A stretch of 15,643 nucleotides of DNA from VRUE01 sp035707825 (GTDB taxonomy: Bacteria; Actinomycetota; Thermoleophilia; Solirubrobacterales; 70-9). The translations under genes and the position numbers were made by a program. The notes under the pieces are model-generated. The model was not told the DNA's origin. It made no database searches and saw nothing but the letters and a program-made list of their open reading frames with translations. How positions within the stretch are numbered: position 1 is the stretch's first letter; every line of letters begins with the position of its first letter. Positions 1 through 6,881 of this stretch are shown piece by piece. The stretch lies in NCBI GenBank assembly GCA_035707825.1, contig DASSTR010000071.1, forward strand, positions 1 to 15,643, written 5' to 3'.

Positions 1-1341
1 AACGAAGACGAGCTCGAAGAGCGGCGCTACAAAAACCTGCAGCCGGGAGACGAAGTCGGCAAGGAAGGGGTCGAGGACACCTACGACAGGTACCTGCGCG
101 GGCGGCCCGGGCTGACGCGCATCCAGGTCGACGCCTTGGGACAGCCGACGCCCGGCGGCCGCCTCGTGTCCGAGCCACCGGTGCCGGGAGACAACCTGAA
201 GCTGACACTCGACTCCGAAGTGCAGGCGGCCGGCGAATCTGCCCTTGCCGCGGAAGGCCTGAAGGGCGGCTTCATCGCGATGAACGTCCACAACGGCGAA
301 ATCCTCGGCCTCGGCTCGTTCCCGACCTTCGACCCCACGATCCTCATCCCCCCGATCAGCCAGAGCGAGGTCGACTCCCTCTACAGCGACCCCGAATGGG
401 CGCCGCTGACCGACCGCGCGATCGCCGGCCTCTATCCGACCGGCTCCACCTTCAAGCCGATCACCGCGATCGCGGCGCTGGAAAGCGGCAAGCTGACGCT
501 GAGCGAAGTGATCAACGACCCCGGCGTGTACATCGCCGGCGGGCAGGAATTCACCAACGCCGGGGAAGCGGCCAACGGCTCGGTCAGCCTCGTCACGGCG
601 CTGGAAGTCTCCTCTGACGTCTTCTTCTACACGCTCGGCGATCGGATGTGGGACGAAGGCCAGCTGCAGCACTGGGCGCATGCGCTGGGCATCGGCCGCC
701 CGACCGGCATCGACGTGCCGGGCGCCGCGGAAGGCCTGCTGCCGAGCAAGGGCTGGCGCGACCAGCTCTTCAAGGAAGAAGAAACCGACCGGCCCTGGTC
801 CGCCGGCGACAACATCCAGCTCGCCACCGGCCAGGGCGACCTGCAGACCAACCCCCTGCAGATGGCGATCGCCTACGCGGCGATCGGCAACGGCGGCACG
901 ATCGTCACGCCCCACGTGGGGAAAGAAGTCGACGACGCCGCCGGGCGAGTGCTGAAGGAATTCAGCCCGCCCGCCCGGCGCCACGTGCAGATGGACCCCG
1001 CCTACCGGGACGCGATCCTCGAAGGCCTCCACGACGCGGCGCAGAACTCGCGCGGCACCTCGGTCGATGTTTTCGGGGACTTCCCGATCCCAGTGGCCGG
1101 CAAGACCGGGACCGCGCAGCGGGAAGGGCATTTGGACCAGTCCTGGTACGGCGTGCTCGCTCCCTATCCCAATCCGCGTATCGTCGTCTTCGTGACCATG
1201 GAGGAAGGCGGCTTCGGCGCTGAAGCGGCGGCGCCGGCGGCAAAGGACATTCTGGAGGCGTATTTCTCCCACCGCCTCGAAGCCGAAGCCGAAGAAGGCG
1301 CCGAAGAAGAAGCTCCCGAAACCGAAGAAGGAGCGGGCTGA
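1..1341 (+). CDS. mrdA: Penicillin-binding protein 2, peptidoglycan transpeptidase (5' end missing)
   Basis: This is a class B PBP that cross-links peptidoglycan in the elongation (rod) complex, acting outside the membrane. The frame is open from base 1, so the gene continues upstream; 446 codons are visible and a typical PBP2 has about 600-700, so the membrane anchor and part of the dimerisation domain are missing. The first 45 codons carry the PBP2-type stretch GxEDTYDRYLRGRPG (bases 70-114). The active-site STFK is at 445-456, an SSD motif (the PBP2 form of SxN) near 610, and KTGTAQ starts at 1102. The protein ends in a Glu-rich tail. A TTG at 136 is not the start, because the PBP signature lies before it. 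Glu is encoded mostly by GAA, unlike every neighbour. The stop overlaps the rodA start by one base (TGATG), which suggests coupled expression. The family assignment is firm; PBP2 rather than PBP3 rests mainly on the adjacent rodA and the SSD motif. Confidence 0.95.
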   Translation, partial: NEDELEERRYKNLQPGDEVGKEGVEDTYDRYLRGRPGLTRIQVDALGQPTPGGRLVSEPPVPGDNLKLTLDSEVQAAGESALAAEGLKGGFIAMNVHNGEILGLGSFPTFDPTILIPPISQSEVDSLYSDPEWAPLTDRAIAGLYPTGSTFKPITAIAALESGKLTLSEVINDPGVYIAGGQEFTNAGEAANGSVSLVTALEVSSDVFFYTLGDRMWDEGQLQHWAHALGIGRPTGIDVPGAAEGLLPSKGWRDQLFKEEETDRPWSAGDNIQLATGQGDLQTNPLQMAIAYAAIGNGGTIVTPHVGKEVDDAAGRVLKEFSPPARRHVQMDPAYRDAILEGLHDAAQNSRGTSVDVFGDFPIPVAGKTGTAQREGHLDQSWYGVLAPYPNPRIVVFVTMEEGGFGAEAAAPAAKDILEAYFSHRLEAEAEEGAEEEAPETEEGAG

Positions 1342-2537
1342 TGTACGCGACCCGCACCCGCCGCGCACGGCCCGAATCCTTCGCCGTGCGGCCCAGCATC
1401 GCCGAGCGCCTCGGCCTCCCTTACATGGACGGCGCCCTCGCCTTCGCCGCCACAGCGCTCGCCGCCTTCAGCGTCTTCACGTTGGGGCAGGCGACCCAGC
1501 AGGACGTTCCCGGCAGCCCCGGCTATTTCGTCGACAGGCAGACCATCTACGCCGTTACCGGTATCGTCGCCATGTACTTGATCGCCCGTATCGACTATTC
1601 GCGCTTCCGCGAGCTGCGGGTTGGCATCTACACCTTCCTCTGCGTGAGCGTCTCACTTGTGTTCCTTTTCGGATTTGCCGCGCGCGGCTCACGGCGCGCG
1701 TTCGAGCTGCCGTTCTTCAGTTTCCAGCCATCGGAGCTCGGCAAGCTCCTGCTCGTGCTTGCGCTTGCCGGATTTGTCATCGATGGCGCCCGGCGGGGCT
1801 CGGCGAGGCAGCGCACGGTGCGCTACCTCTGTCTGGGCCTCGCTCCGGCTGCACTTGTTTTCCTGCAGCCTGACCTCGGCACCTCATTGGTGTTCGTGGC
1901 AGCGACTCTCGCCGTGATGTACGTGGGGGGCGTCCCAATGACGCACTTCGCGGTGATCGGCGGCGCCCTCGCCGCTCTCGTATCGATCGTCCTCGTGATC
2001 GCTCCGGCGGTCGGGACGCCGATCCTCAAGGGGTATCAGCAAGAGAGGCTCACCTCCTTCGCTGACCCCAGCGGGGACCCGAGCGACGCGGGCTACCAGC
2101 AGAACCAGGCCAAGATCGCCATCGGCTCCGGGGAGAAGACCGGCCGTGGCGACCGGGCCACCCAGACGCGGCTCGACTTCGTTCCCGAGCGGCACACCGA
2201 CTTCATCTTCGCGGTGATCGGTGAGCGCTACGGGTTCATGGGGGCCGCACTAGTCCTATCCCTTTACGCCCTGCTGATCTGGCGGGCGCTGCGGATCGTG
2301 ACGCTCTCGAAGAACTCCTATGGGGTTCTCGTCGCCGGCGGTATCGCCGGCATGCTTCTGTTCCAGGTCTTCGTCAACGTGGGGATGAACCTCGGGATCA
2401 TGCCGATCACCGGGATTCCCCTGCCGCTGATGAGCTACGGAGGATCCTCCGTGTTGGCGACGTTCCTGGCAATCGGAGTACTGCAGAGCATTCACATGCA
2501 AGCGCGCCTCAGCCAGAAGGGCAGGTTCGCCTGGTGA
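1341..2537 (+). CDS. rodA: RodA, SEDS-family peptidoglycan glycosyltransferase
   Basis: RodA is a polytopic membrane enzyme that polymerises lipid II into glycan strands and works with PBP2. The 398 residues show about ten hydrophobic segments and the SEDS signatures in order: FQPSELGKLLLVL, LQPDLGTSLVF, a loop containing YQQERLTSF and GYQQNQAKIAIGSG, then VPERHTDFIFAVIGE (around base 2185) with the conserved essential Asp, and NLGIMPITGIPLPLMSYGG near the C-terminus. The length is normal for the family. The ATG at 1341 overlaps the mrdA stop and has AAGGAG at 1328-1333, seven bases upstream. FtsW is the main alternative, but the adjacent PBP2 gene argues for RodA. A 14-bp palindrome covers its stop codon. 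Confidence 0.95.
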   Translation: MYATRTRRARPESFAVRPSIAERLGLPYMDGALAFAATALAAFSVFTLGQATQQDVPGSPGYFVDRQTIYAVTGIVAMYLIARIDYSRFRELRVGIYTFLCVSVSLVFLFGFAARGSRRAFELPFFSFQPSELGKLLLVLALAGFVIDGARRGSARQRTVRYLCLGLAPAALVFLQPDLGTSLVFVAATLAVMYVGGVPMTHFAVIGGALAALVSIVLVIAPAVGTPILKGYQQERLTSFADPSGDPSDAGYQQNQAKIAIGSGEKTGRGDRATQTRLDFVPERHTDFIFAVIGERYGFMGAALVLSLYALLIWRALRIVTLSKNSYGVLVAGGIAGMLLFQVFVNVGMNLGIMPITGIPLPLMSYGGSSVLATFLAIGVLQSIHMQARLSQKGRFAW

Positions 2538-2548
2538 CATCGATGTCA
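2535..2548. promoter_or_regulatory. 14-bp perfect palindrome over the rodA stop
   Basis: TGACATCGATGTCA is a perfect inverted repeat whose first three bases are the rodA stop codon. It lies 39 bases before the RNase E/G start, inside the only gap between the cell-shape genes and the RNA/translation block. With no loop it is a poor RNA hairpin, so a dimeric DNA-binding protein site is more plausible. The regulator is unknown and a chance palindrome cannot be excluded. Confidence 0.4.
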
Positions 2549-2587
2549 TCCCGGGCGATGCGTACCTACCCGAACTGAGCTGAATCA

Positions 2588-4465
2588 ATGAAAAAGACAA
2601 TCCTGGTTTCCGCCGATCGCGGCGAGACCCGCGTGGCCGTCCTCGAGTCGAAGACAAAAGGCGGCAAACGCGACGTGGCCGAGCTCTACATAGAGCGCCG
2701 CGGCCGGCGCTCTATCGTCGGCAACATCTACAAGGGGAAGGTCGACAACGTCCTTCCCGGCATGGAGGCCGCCTTCGTCGACATCGGCCTCGAGCGCAAC
2801 GGCTTCCTGCACGTCGACGAGATCGTCCTGCCGAGCGGTGAGCAGGCGCCCAAGCGCGGGCGCGGCAGCGGCCGCCGCATCGACGAGCTGATCAAACCCG
2901 GACAGGAGATCACCGTCCAGGTCGTCAAGGACCCCCTGAAGACGAAGGGCGCTCGACTTTCGATGAACGTCTCGATCGCCGGGCGCTACCTCGTCTATGC
3001 CCCGCAGGGGAGCAGCGTCGGCGTCAGTCGCCGCCTCTCCGACTCCGAGCGCGACCGGCTGCGCAAGATGGTCGACCGGACCTACAAAGGGCCGGGCGGG
3101 CTGATCGTCCGCACCGCCGCGCACGGGGCGAAAAAAGCCGACTTCGTGCGTGAGGTCGGCTACCTGCACAAACTCAACGACGTGCTCGAGCGCCGCAGCG
3201 AGCAGACCGAGGCCCCGGGCCTCGTCTTCCAGGAGGCTGACCTGCCGGTGCGGGTCCTTCGCGACGTCTTTCTCAGCGACTTCGAGAAAGCGATCATCGA
3301 CTCCGAGAAACAGTTCTCCCGCGTGACCAGCTTCTTCCAGCGCACCGCGCCCGAGCTGGTCGACGGCGTCGAGCTCTACGAGGGCAAAAAGCCCCTGTTC
3401 GAGAAATGGAACATCAACAAGGAGATCGAGTCGACGCTCAGCCGGCGCGTAGATCTGCCCTCCGGTGGCTATCTGGTGATCGACTACGCCGAGGCGCTGA
3501 CGGTGATCGACGTCAACAGCGGCAGCTTCACCGGCCGCGGCAAAGGCGGCCTGGAGGAGACGATCACCCGCGTCAACACCGAGGCCGCCGAGGAGGCGGT
3601 GCGCCAGCTGCGGCTGCGCGACATCGGCGGCATCATCGTCATCGACTTCATCGACATGGCGCGCGCCCGCAACCGCGACAAAGTGCTGAAAACGCTGCGC
3701 AAAGCGCTCGATGCGGACAAGTCGAAGAGCTACGTGGTCGAGGTCTCGCCGCTGGGCCTGGTCGAGATGACGCGACAGAACGTCACCGACGGGGTGCGCG
3801 AGATCCTCACCGTGCCCTGCCCGACCTGCGAGGGGCAGGGCGTCGTCCTCTCCGCCGAGACCGTGGCCCTGGAGGGGCTGCGCAAGCTGCGCGACATCAC
3901 GGCGGGCGAGCAGGACGCCGAGGCCTTCCTGCTGCGGGTGAACCCCAAGGTCGCCGCCGAGCTGATCGACCCCGACAGCGGCCTGGCCGAGCTGGAGGCG
4001 GAAATCGGCAAGCAGTTCCACTTCGAGGGCGGAGACGCGCTGGCGATCGACACCTTCGACCTGATCGAGGCCGGCGCCCGCGAGACGATCGAGGAGCGCG
4101 CCCTGCCCTTCCGGGTCGGCGAGGAGGTGCTGGTCAAGATCGACGAGCCGCATATGTACAACGCCGAGGACGCCGTGGCCCGCGTCGACTCCTACATCGT
4201 CAGCGTCACCGGCGGCGGCCGCTTTGTCGGCGAGCGCAAGATGGTGCGCATCGAGCGGGTTGAGCGGGCCGCCGCGGTGGCCTCCCTGCTGGGTTCTGAG
4301 AACGGCAATGGGGGCGGCGATGGCGGCGATGGAGGCGGTCAGGGGGCCGCAGACGGCGGCAGCGACGGCGCCAAGCTAGAATCCAGCGCCTCGCGAGGTA
4401 GCCGTCGTGGCCGCAGAGGCGGTCGGGGCCGGTCGCGTTCCACCCAGAGCGGCAAGGACGAATGA
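2588..4465 (+). CDS. rng: Ribonuclease E/G family endoribonuclease
   Basis: This is a cytoplasmic single-strand-specific endoribonuclease for mRNA decay and rRNA processing. The 625 residues begin with the usual family N-terminus (MKKTILVSAD) and an embedded S1 RNA-binding domain (about 43-135, containing GNIYKGKVDNVLPGMEAAFV). The catalytic metal-binding Asp residues are D308 in VIDVNSG and D353 in IVIDFIDM. A zinc-link CPTC lies at 411-414, which in this family joins two subunits. From about residue 575 the protein becomes a Gly/Asp-rich then Arg/Gly-rich low-complexity tail, probably an RNA-binding or scaffold region. The core is RNase G-sized, and the tail makes the whole longer than RNase G but shorter than actinobacterial RNase E; rne is an equally fair symbol. 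The ATG at 2588 has no strong ribosome-binding site. The stop overlaps the first ATG of rplU. Confidence 0.95.
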   Translation: MKKTILVSADRGETRVAVLESKTKGGKRDVAELYIERRGRRSIVGNIYKGKVDNVLPGMEAAFVDIGLERNGFLHVDEIVLPSGEQAPKRGRGSGRRIDELIKPGQEITVQVVKDPLKTKGARLSMNVSIAGRYLVYAPQGSSVGVSRRLSDSERDRLRKMVDRTYKGPGGLIVRTAAHGAKKADFVREVGYLHKLNDVLERRSEQTEAPGLVFQEADLPVRVLRDVFLSDFEKAIIDSEKQFSRVTSFFQRTAPELVDGVELYEGKKPLFEKWNINKEIESTLSRRVDLPSGGYLVIDYAEALTVIDVNSGSFTGRGKGGLEETITRVNTEAAEEAVRQLRLRDIGGIIVIDFIDMARARNRDKVLKTLRKALDADKSKSYVVEVSPLGLVEMTRQNVTDGVREILTVPCPTCEGQGVVLSAETVALEGLRKLRDITAGEQDAEAFLLRVNPKVAAELIDPDSGLAELEAEIGKQFHFEGGDALAIDTFDLIEAGARETIEERALPFRVGEEVLVKIDEPHMYNAEDAVARVDSYIVSVTGGGRFVGERKMVRIERVERAAAVASLLGSENGNGGGDGGDGGGQGAADGGSDGAKLESSASRGSRRGRRGGRGRSRSTQSGKDE

Positions 4466-4467
4466 TC

Positions 4468-4893
4468 ATGTACGCAGTCGTTGAGAGCGGAGGCAAGCAA
4501 TACAGAGTCGAGAAGGGGACATCCCTGCTCGTCGATCGCCTCGATGCCAAAGAGGGTGACAAGGTCGTTCTCCGCGCCGTGATGTTCCGCGACAAAGAGG
4601 TCATCGCCGAGCCCAAGCAGCTGGAGAAGGTGAAGGTCGAGGCGACCGTCGCCGAGCACCTGCGCGGGCCGAAGATCAAAGTCTTCAAATACAAGCCCAA
4701 GAAGGGCTACCGGCGTCGCGCCGGCCACCGGTCTGAGCTGACGAAGCTCGAGGTGACCGAGCTGAAGATGGGCGGCGGCAAAGCCGCGAGCGCGAAAAAA
4801 GCCGACGAGGGCAAAGCCGCGGCCGATCCGAAGGCCAAAAAACCGGCCGCCAAAAAAACCGCCGCCAAAAAGGAGGCCAGCGATGGCTCATAA
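4468..4893 (+). CDS. rplU: 50S ribosomal protein L21 with a long lysine/alanine tail
   Basis: L21 is a structural protein of the large ribosomal subunit that binds 23S rRNA. It starts with the canonical MYAVVESGGKQYRVEKG and has the family's C-terminal block YRRRAGHRSELTKLEVTEL. An in-frame ATG at 4462 overlaps the RNase stop, but AAGGA at 4454-4458 sits 9 bases before the ATG at 4468 and only 3 before 4462, and L21 proteins normally begin MYAVV, so 4468 is preferred. At 141 residues it is about 40 longer than the usual ~100: after KMGGGK comes a tail of Lys/Ala/Pro repeats, as in several actinobacterial ribosomal proteins. The lysines there are AAA-rich, giving A runs that stand out in this GC-rich sequence. 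It overlaps rpmA by 11 bases. Confidence 0.96.
   Translation: MYAVVESGGKQYRVEKGTSLLVDRLDAKEGDKVVLRAVMFRDKEVIAEPKQLEKVKVEATVAEHLRGPKIKVFKYKPKKGYRRRAGHRSELTKLEVTELKMGGGKAASAKKADEGKAAADPKAKKPAAKKTAAKKEASDGS
4795..4871 (+). other. Cluster of poly-A runs in the rplU tail
   Basis: The rplU lysine tail contains runs of six A (4795-4800), six A (4837-4842), seven A (4852-4858) and five A (4867-4871), the last merging into the rpmA Shine-Dalgarno AGGAGG at 4871-4876. Tandem AAA lysine codons explain them as coding sequence. Such runs are also places where ribosomes or RNA polymerase can slip, but nothing here shows that slippage occurs. Confidence 0.6.
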
Positions 4894-5134
4894 GAAAGGC
4901 CTTGGCTCGAGCCGCAATGGCCGCGAATCCAACCCCAACATGCTCGGGGTCAAGGTCTTCGCGGGCCAGAAGGTCACCGGCGGCGAGATCATCGTCCGCC
5001 AGCGCGGCACCCGCTTCTGGCCCGGTGACGGCACCGGCATCGGCCGTGACCACACGATCTTCGCCACCCGGGAAGGGACCGTCAGCTTTAAGCCCTCCCG
5101 TCGTGGGCGCACCATTTCAGTCATTCAGGACTAG
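4883..5134 (+). CDS. rpmA: 50S ribosomal protein L27
   Basis: L27 is a large-subunit protein whose N-terminus reaches toward the peptidyl transferase centre. It begins MAHKKGLGSSRNGRES, the canonical L27 start without the cleavable Firmicutes extension, and continues with LGVKVFAGQKVTGGEIIVRQ and GRDHTIFA. At 83 residues it has the normal length. The ATG at 4883 lies inside rplU (11-base overlap) with AGGAGG at 4871-4876, six bases upstream, so it is both coupled and well initiated. The following 167 bases are non-coding and structured, so this may be the end of the RNase-L21-L27 transcript or its attenuated junction with obgE. Confidence 0.97.
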   Translation: MAHKKGLGSSRNGRESNPNMLGVKVFAGQKVTGGEIIVRQRGTRFWPGDGTGIGRDHTIFATREGTVSFKPSRRGRTISVIQD

Positions 5135-5140
5135 TTAGGA

Positions 5141-5157
5141 AGGGGCTGGGTGCCCCT
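5141..5157 (+). promoter_or_regulatory. Hairpin A after rpmA, same stem as the downstream terminator
   Basis: AGGGGC-TGGGT-GCCCCT forms a perfect 6-bp stem with a 5-base loop, seven bases after the rpmA stop. No T run follows, so it is not a classical terminator. Its two arms are identical to those of the terminator at 5234-5254, so each arm could pair with the opposite arm of the other hairpin. Confidence 0.55.
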
Positions 5158-5170
5158 CCGAACGGCTTGT

Positions 5171-5224
5171 ACTTCTCCGGCAATTCCTTGCGGCGCCAGC
5201 AGGGAACTCTTCACCGGAGCAAGT
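5171..5224 (+). ncRNA. Two-tier structured RNA element upstream of obgE (unassigned)
   Basis: The outer helix pairs ACTTCTCCGG (5171-5180) with CCGGAG-C-AAGT (5214-5224), ten pairs with one bulged C. Inside, TTCCTTGC (5184-5191) pairs with GCAGGGAA (5199-5206), eight pairs including one G-U, closing a GGCGCCA loop. The internal loop between them is CAA on one side and seven bases on the other. Pairing was worked out by hand. I do not recognise a known RNA family. It could be a 3' UTR fold of rpmA, the sensor part of an attenuator for obgE, or a small RNA ending at the terminator just downstream. Confidence 0.5.
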
Positions 5225-5233
5225 TGAGTGAGG

Positions 5234-5254
5234 AGGGGCGTCCAGCCCCTTTTT
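5234..5254 (+). terminator. Rho-independent terminator before obgE
   Basis: AGGGGC-GTCCA-GCCCCT is a perfect 6-bp stem with a 5-base loop followed directly by TTTT (five T including the last stem base). It is the only hairpin in the window with a proper T run. It lies 98 bases after the last stop and 48 bases before obgE, so transcription reaching obgE must start beyond it or read through it. Confidence 0.7.
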
Positions 5255-5262
5255 AACCAGTG

Positions 5263-5274
5263 CTCAAAATTGAG
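5263..5274. repeat. Short inverted repeat in the obgE upstream region
   Basis: CTCAA-AA-TTGAG is a 5-bp inverted repeat in a locally AT-rich patch, 27 bases before the obgE start. It could be part of a promoter or an operator. I see no convincing -35/-10 pair around it. Confidence 0.25.
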
Positions 5275-5301
5275 ATGCGCGCCCCATTACGCTCCTGAGC
5301 G

Positions 5302-6600
5302 ATGTATGACAAGGCGAAAATCTTCGTGGAAGGCGGCTCCGGCGGTAGCGGCTGCATCAGCTTCCGGCGGGAGGCGCATGTGCCTCGGGGCGGCCCCGAC
5401 GGGGGCGATGGCGGCCACGGCGGCGACGTCGTCTTCGTCTGCGACCCCTCCCGCCGCGACCTGGGCGCCCTGAAGGGGAGCAAGCACTTTCGCGCCGGCC
5501 GCGGCAGGCACGGTGAGGGGTCGAACAGGCATGGGGCGAGTGGGGAGGACCGCGAGATCCCGGTGCCGCCGGGCACGCAGGCCGTGGTCGTCGACGGCAG
5601 CAGGATCGATCTGGTCGAGCCCGGCCAGCGGGCCGTCGCCGCTCGCGGCGGCCGCGGCGGGCATGGCAACAAGCGCTTCGCGACCTCGACCAGGCAGGCG
5701 CCGCGCTTTGCCGAGAAGGGCACGAGCGGCGAGGAGGGCTGGATCGAGCTGCAGTTGAAGCTGCTCGCCGACGCCGGGCTCATAGGCCAGCCCAACGCCG
5801 GTAAGTCCTCGCTCCTGGGGCGGCTCACGCGCGCGGCGCCGAAGGTCGCCGACTACCCCTTCACGACCCTCTCTCCCGCGCTGGGGACGATCGAGGACGA
5901 AGATCGCCAGGCTGTGCTTGCCGACATCCCGGGCCTGATCGAGGGGGCGGCCGAGGGGTCCGGCCTCGGTCACGAGTTCCTCGCCCACGTCGAGCGCTGC
6001 TCGATGCTCGTGCATCTGGTCGACCTGGCGCCGCTCGAGGGCGAGCCGGGGGCCAACTACGAGGCGGTGCGCGAGGAGCTCGCCTCCTACGGCGCCGGGC
6101 TCGACCGCCTGCCCGAGCTGCTCGTGCTCTCCAAGCGCGACCTCCTTCCCGCGGATCGGGTCGAGGAGGAGCTGCGGGCCTGGGGCGAGAGGATGGGGGA
6201 GCGGGTGCTCGGCGTCCTCGCGGTTTCCTCTGCGACCGGAGAGGGGATCGAGGAGCTGCGCCGCGCCGTCCTCTCCCATCTCGACGCGGTTGAGCCCCTG
6301 GGTGAGGCATCGCCAATGGTGGACGGGACCGCTGGCCAGTTCGAGGCCGAGCACCGCGTCTACCGGCCCGCCGGCGAGGGCGGCTACTGGGTCGAGCGCG
6401 AGGAGGACGGGGCCTTCCGCGTCGCCGGCCGCGGCGTCGAGATGCTCTTCGAGCGCCACGACCTCGCCAACGAGGAAGCGCTCGGCTACCTGGAGTCCCG
6501 CCTCAACGAGATGGGCGTCGTGGCGGCCCTGCGCGCCGCCGGCTTCGAGCCCGGCGACGAGGTGCGCGTCGGCGAGCACGAGTTCGAGCTGCATCCCTGA
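5302..6600 (+). CDS. obgE: Obg-family GTPase, ribosome assembly factor
   Basis: Obg binds the large ribosomal subunit and links its maturation to GTP and (p)ppGpp levels; it acts in the cytoplasm. The 432 residues hold all three family domains. The Gly-rich Obg domain is at about 1-155 (CISFRREAHVPRGGPDGGDGG). The G domain has the P-loop GQPNAGKSS at 162-170, DYPFTTLSP, and DIPGLIEGA from D208. The C-terminal OCT domain is at about 330-432. The base-recognition motif, usually NKxD, reads SKRD at 277-280, an Asn-to-Ser change. The ATG at 5302 gives the normal N-terminus, but the ribosome-binding site is weak. It follows a terminator rather than overlapping rpmA. In many bacteria proB comes next; here about 4.3 kb of other sequence intervenes. 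Confidence 0.96.
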   Translation: MYDKAKIFVEGGSGGSGCISFRREAHVPRGGPDGGDGGHGGDVVFVCDPSRRDLGALKGSKHFRAGRGRHGEGSNRHGASGEDREIPVPPGTQAVVVDGSRIDLVEPGQRAVAARGGRGGHGNKRFATSTRQAPRFAEKGTSGEEGWIELQLKLLADAGLIGQPNAGKSSLLGRLTRAAPKVADYPFTTLSPALGTIEDEDRQAVLADIPGLIEGAAEGSGLGHEFLAHVERCSMLVHLVDLAPLEGEPGANYEAVREELASYGAGLDRLPELLVLSKRDLLPADRVEEELRAWGERMGERVLGVLAVSSATGEGIEELRRAVLSHLDAVEPLGEASPMVDGTAGQFEAEHRVYRPAGEGGYWVEREEDGAFRVAGRGVEMLFERHDLANEEALGYLESRLNEMGVVAALRAAGFEPGDEVRVGEHEFELHP

Positions 6601-6630
6601 GGGATAGAGCCTAAGAGGGGCAGCGAAAAG

Positions 6631-6649
6631 ATCAGGGTGCGTCCCTGAT
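6631..6649 (+). terminator. Hairpin after obgE, possible U-less terminator
   Basis: ATCAGGG-TGCGT-CCCTGAT is a perfect 7-bp stem with a 5-base loop, 31 bases after the obgE stop. No T run follows, so it would be a U-less hairpin of the kind often seen in high-GC Actinobacteria, or a regulatory hairpin. It covers an ATG at 6648, which argues that the following small gene starts at 6684 instead. Confidence 0.45.
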
Positions 6650-6683
6650 GCGAACCGGGGCCATCTGGACGAGCATCGTGTCC

Positions 6684-6881
6684 ATGAGACGACTCCTGAA
6701 GAAAAAGCGCGCCGCCTACGGAACTCCGAGTATGGAGCTGGCCGGGGCCCTCTCGATCGCCTCCCAGATGGCTCTGCACTGCCCACCCGGATTCGACGGT
6801 TGGATCGCGCAAGAGCTCGCCGGCGGTCGCCACCACGCCGACGCCCTGCCCGAGCGCCGGGCCGGCGATCTGCGACGGTGA
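6684..6881 (+). CDS. Small protein with a lasso-like RiPP leader motif (putative precursor peptide)
   Basis: Not a family I can name with certainty. The 65 residues start with a basic stretch (MRRLLKKKRAAY), then Y12-G-T-P15-S-M17-E-L-A-G21, with S27 six after the Gly. The lasso-peptide leader consensus is YxxPxLxxxGxxxxxT, so spacing matches exactly, with M for L and S for T. The rest, from about Q28, contains HCPPGFDGW and a charged end ALPERRAGDLRR; C33 is the only Cys. If processed like a lasso peptide, D38 could be the ring acceptor with A30 at position 1, which is speculative. The stop overlaps the amidohydrolase start (GTGA), which supports real translation and coupling. An ATG at 6648 would add 12 residues but is buried in a hairpin. 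Codons such as AGA, ACT and AGT are less GC-rich than in its neighbours. No cyclase, leader peptidase, recognition-element protein or transporter is present. Confidence 0.5.
   Translation: MRRLLKKKRAAYGTPSMELAGALSIASQMALHCPPGFDGWIAQELAGGRHHADALPERRAGDLRR

Noticed and set aside
136..138. TTG as start of the first gene
   Set aside because: The frame is open to base 1 and the PBP2 signature GxEDTYDRYLRGRPG lies upstream of this codon, so the gene enters from outside the window.
2585..4153. Open frame of 522 codons on the minus strand
   Set aside because: Fully antisense to the RNase E/G gene, with Asp/Leu/Ala-rich composition that mirrors the sense codons; no motif.
5228..5473. Small + strand frame overlapping the obgE start
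   Set aside because: It runs through the terminator and into obgE in another frame, with no motif.
6800..6877. Longer N-terminus for the amidohydrolase
   Set aside because: The added 26 residues are almost all Arg, Pro and Ala, overlap the small gene in another frame and lack homology to the family; GTG 6878 fits a coupled start.
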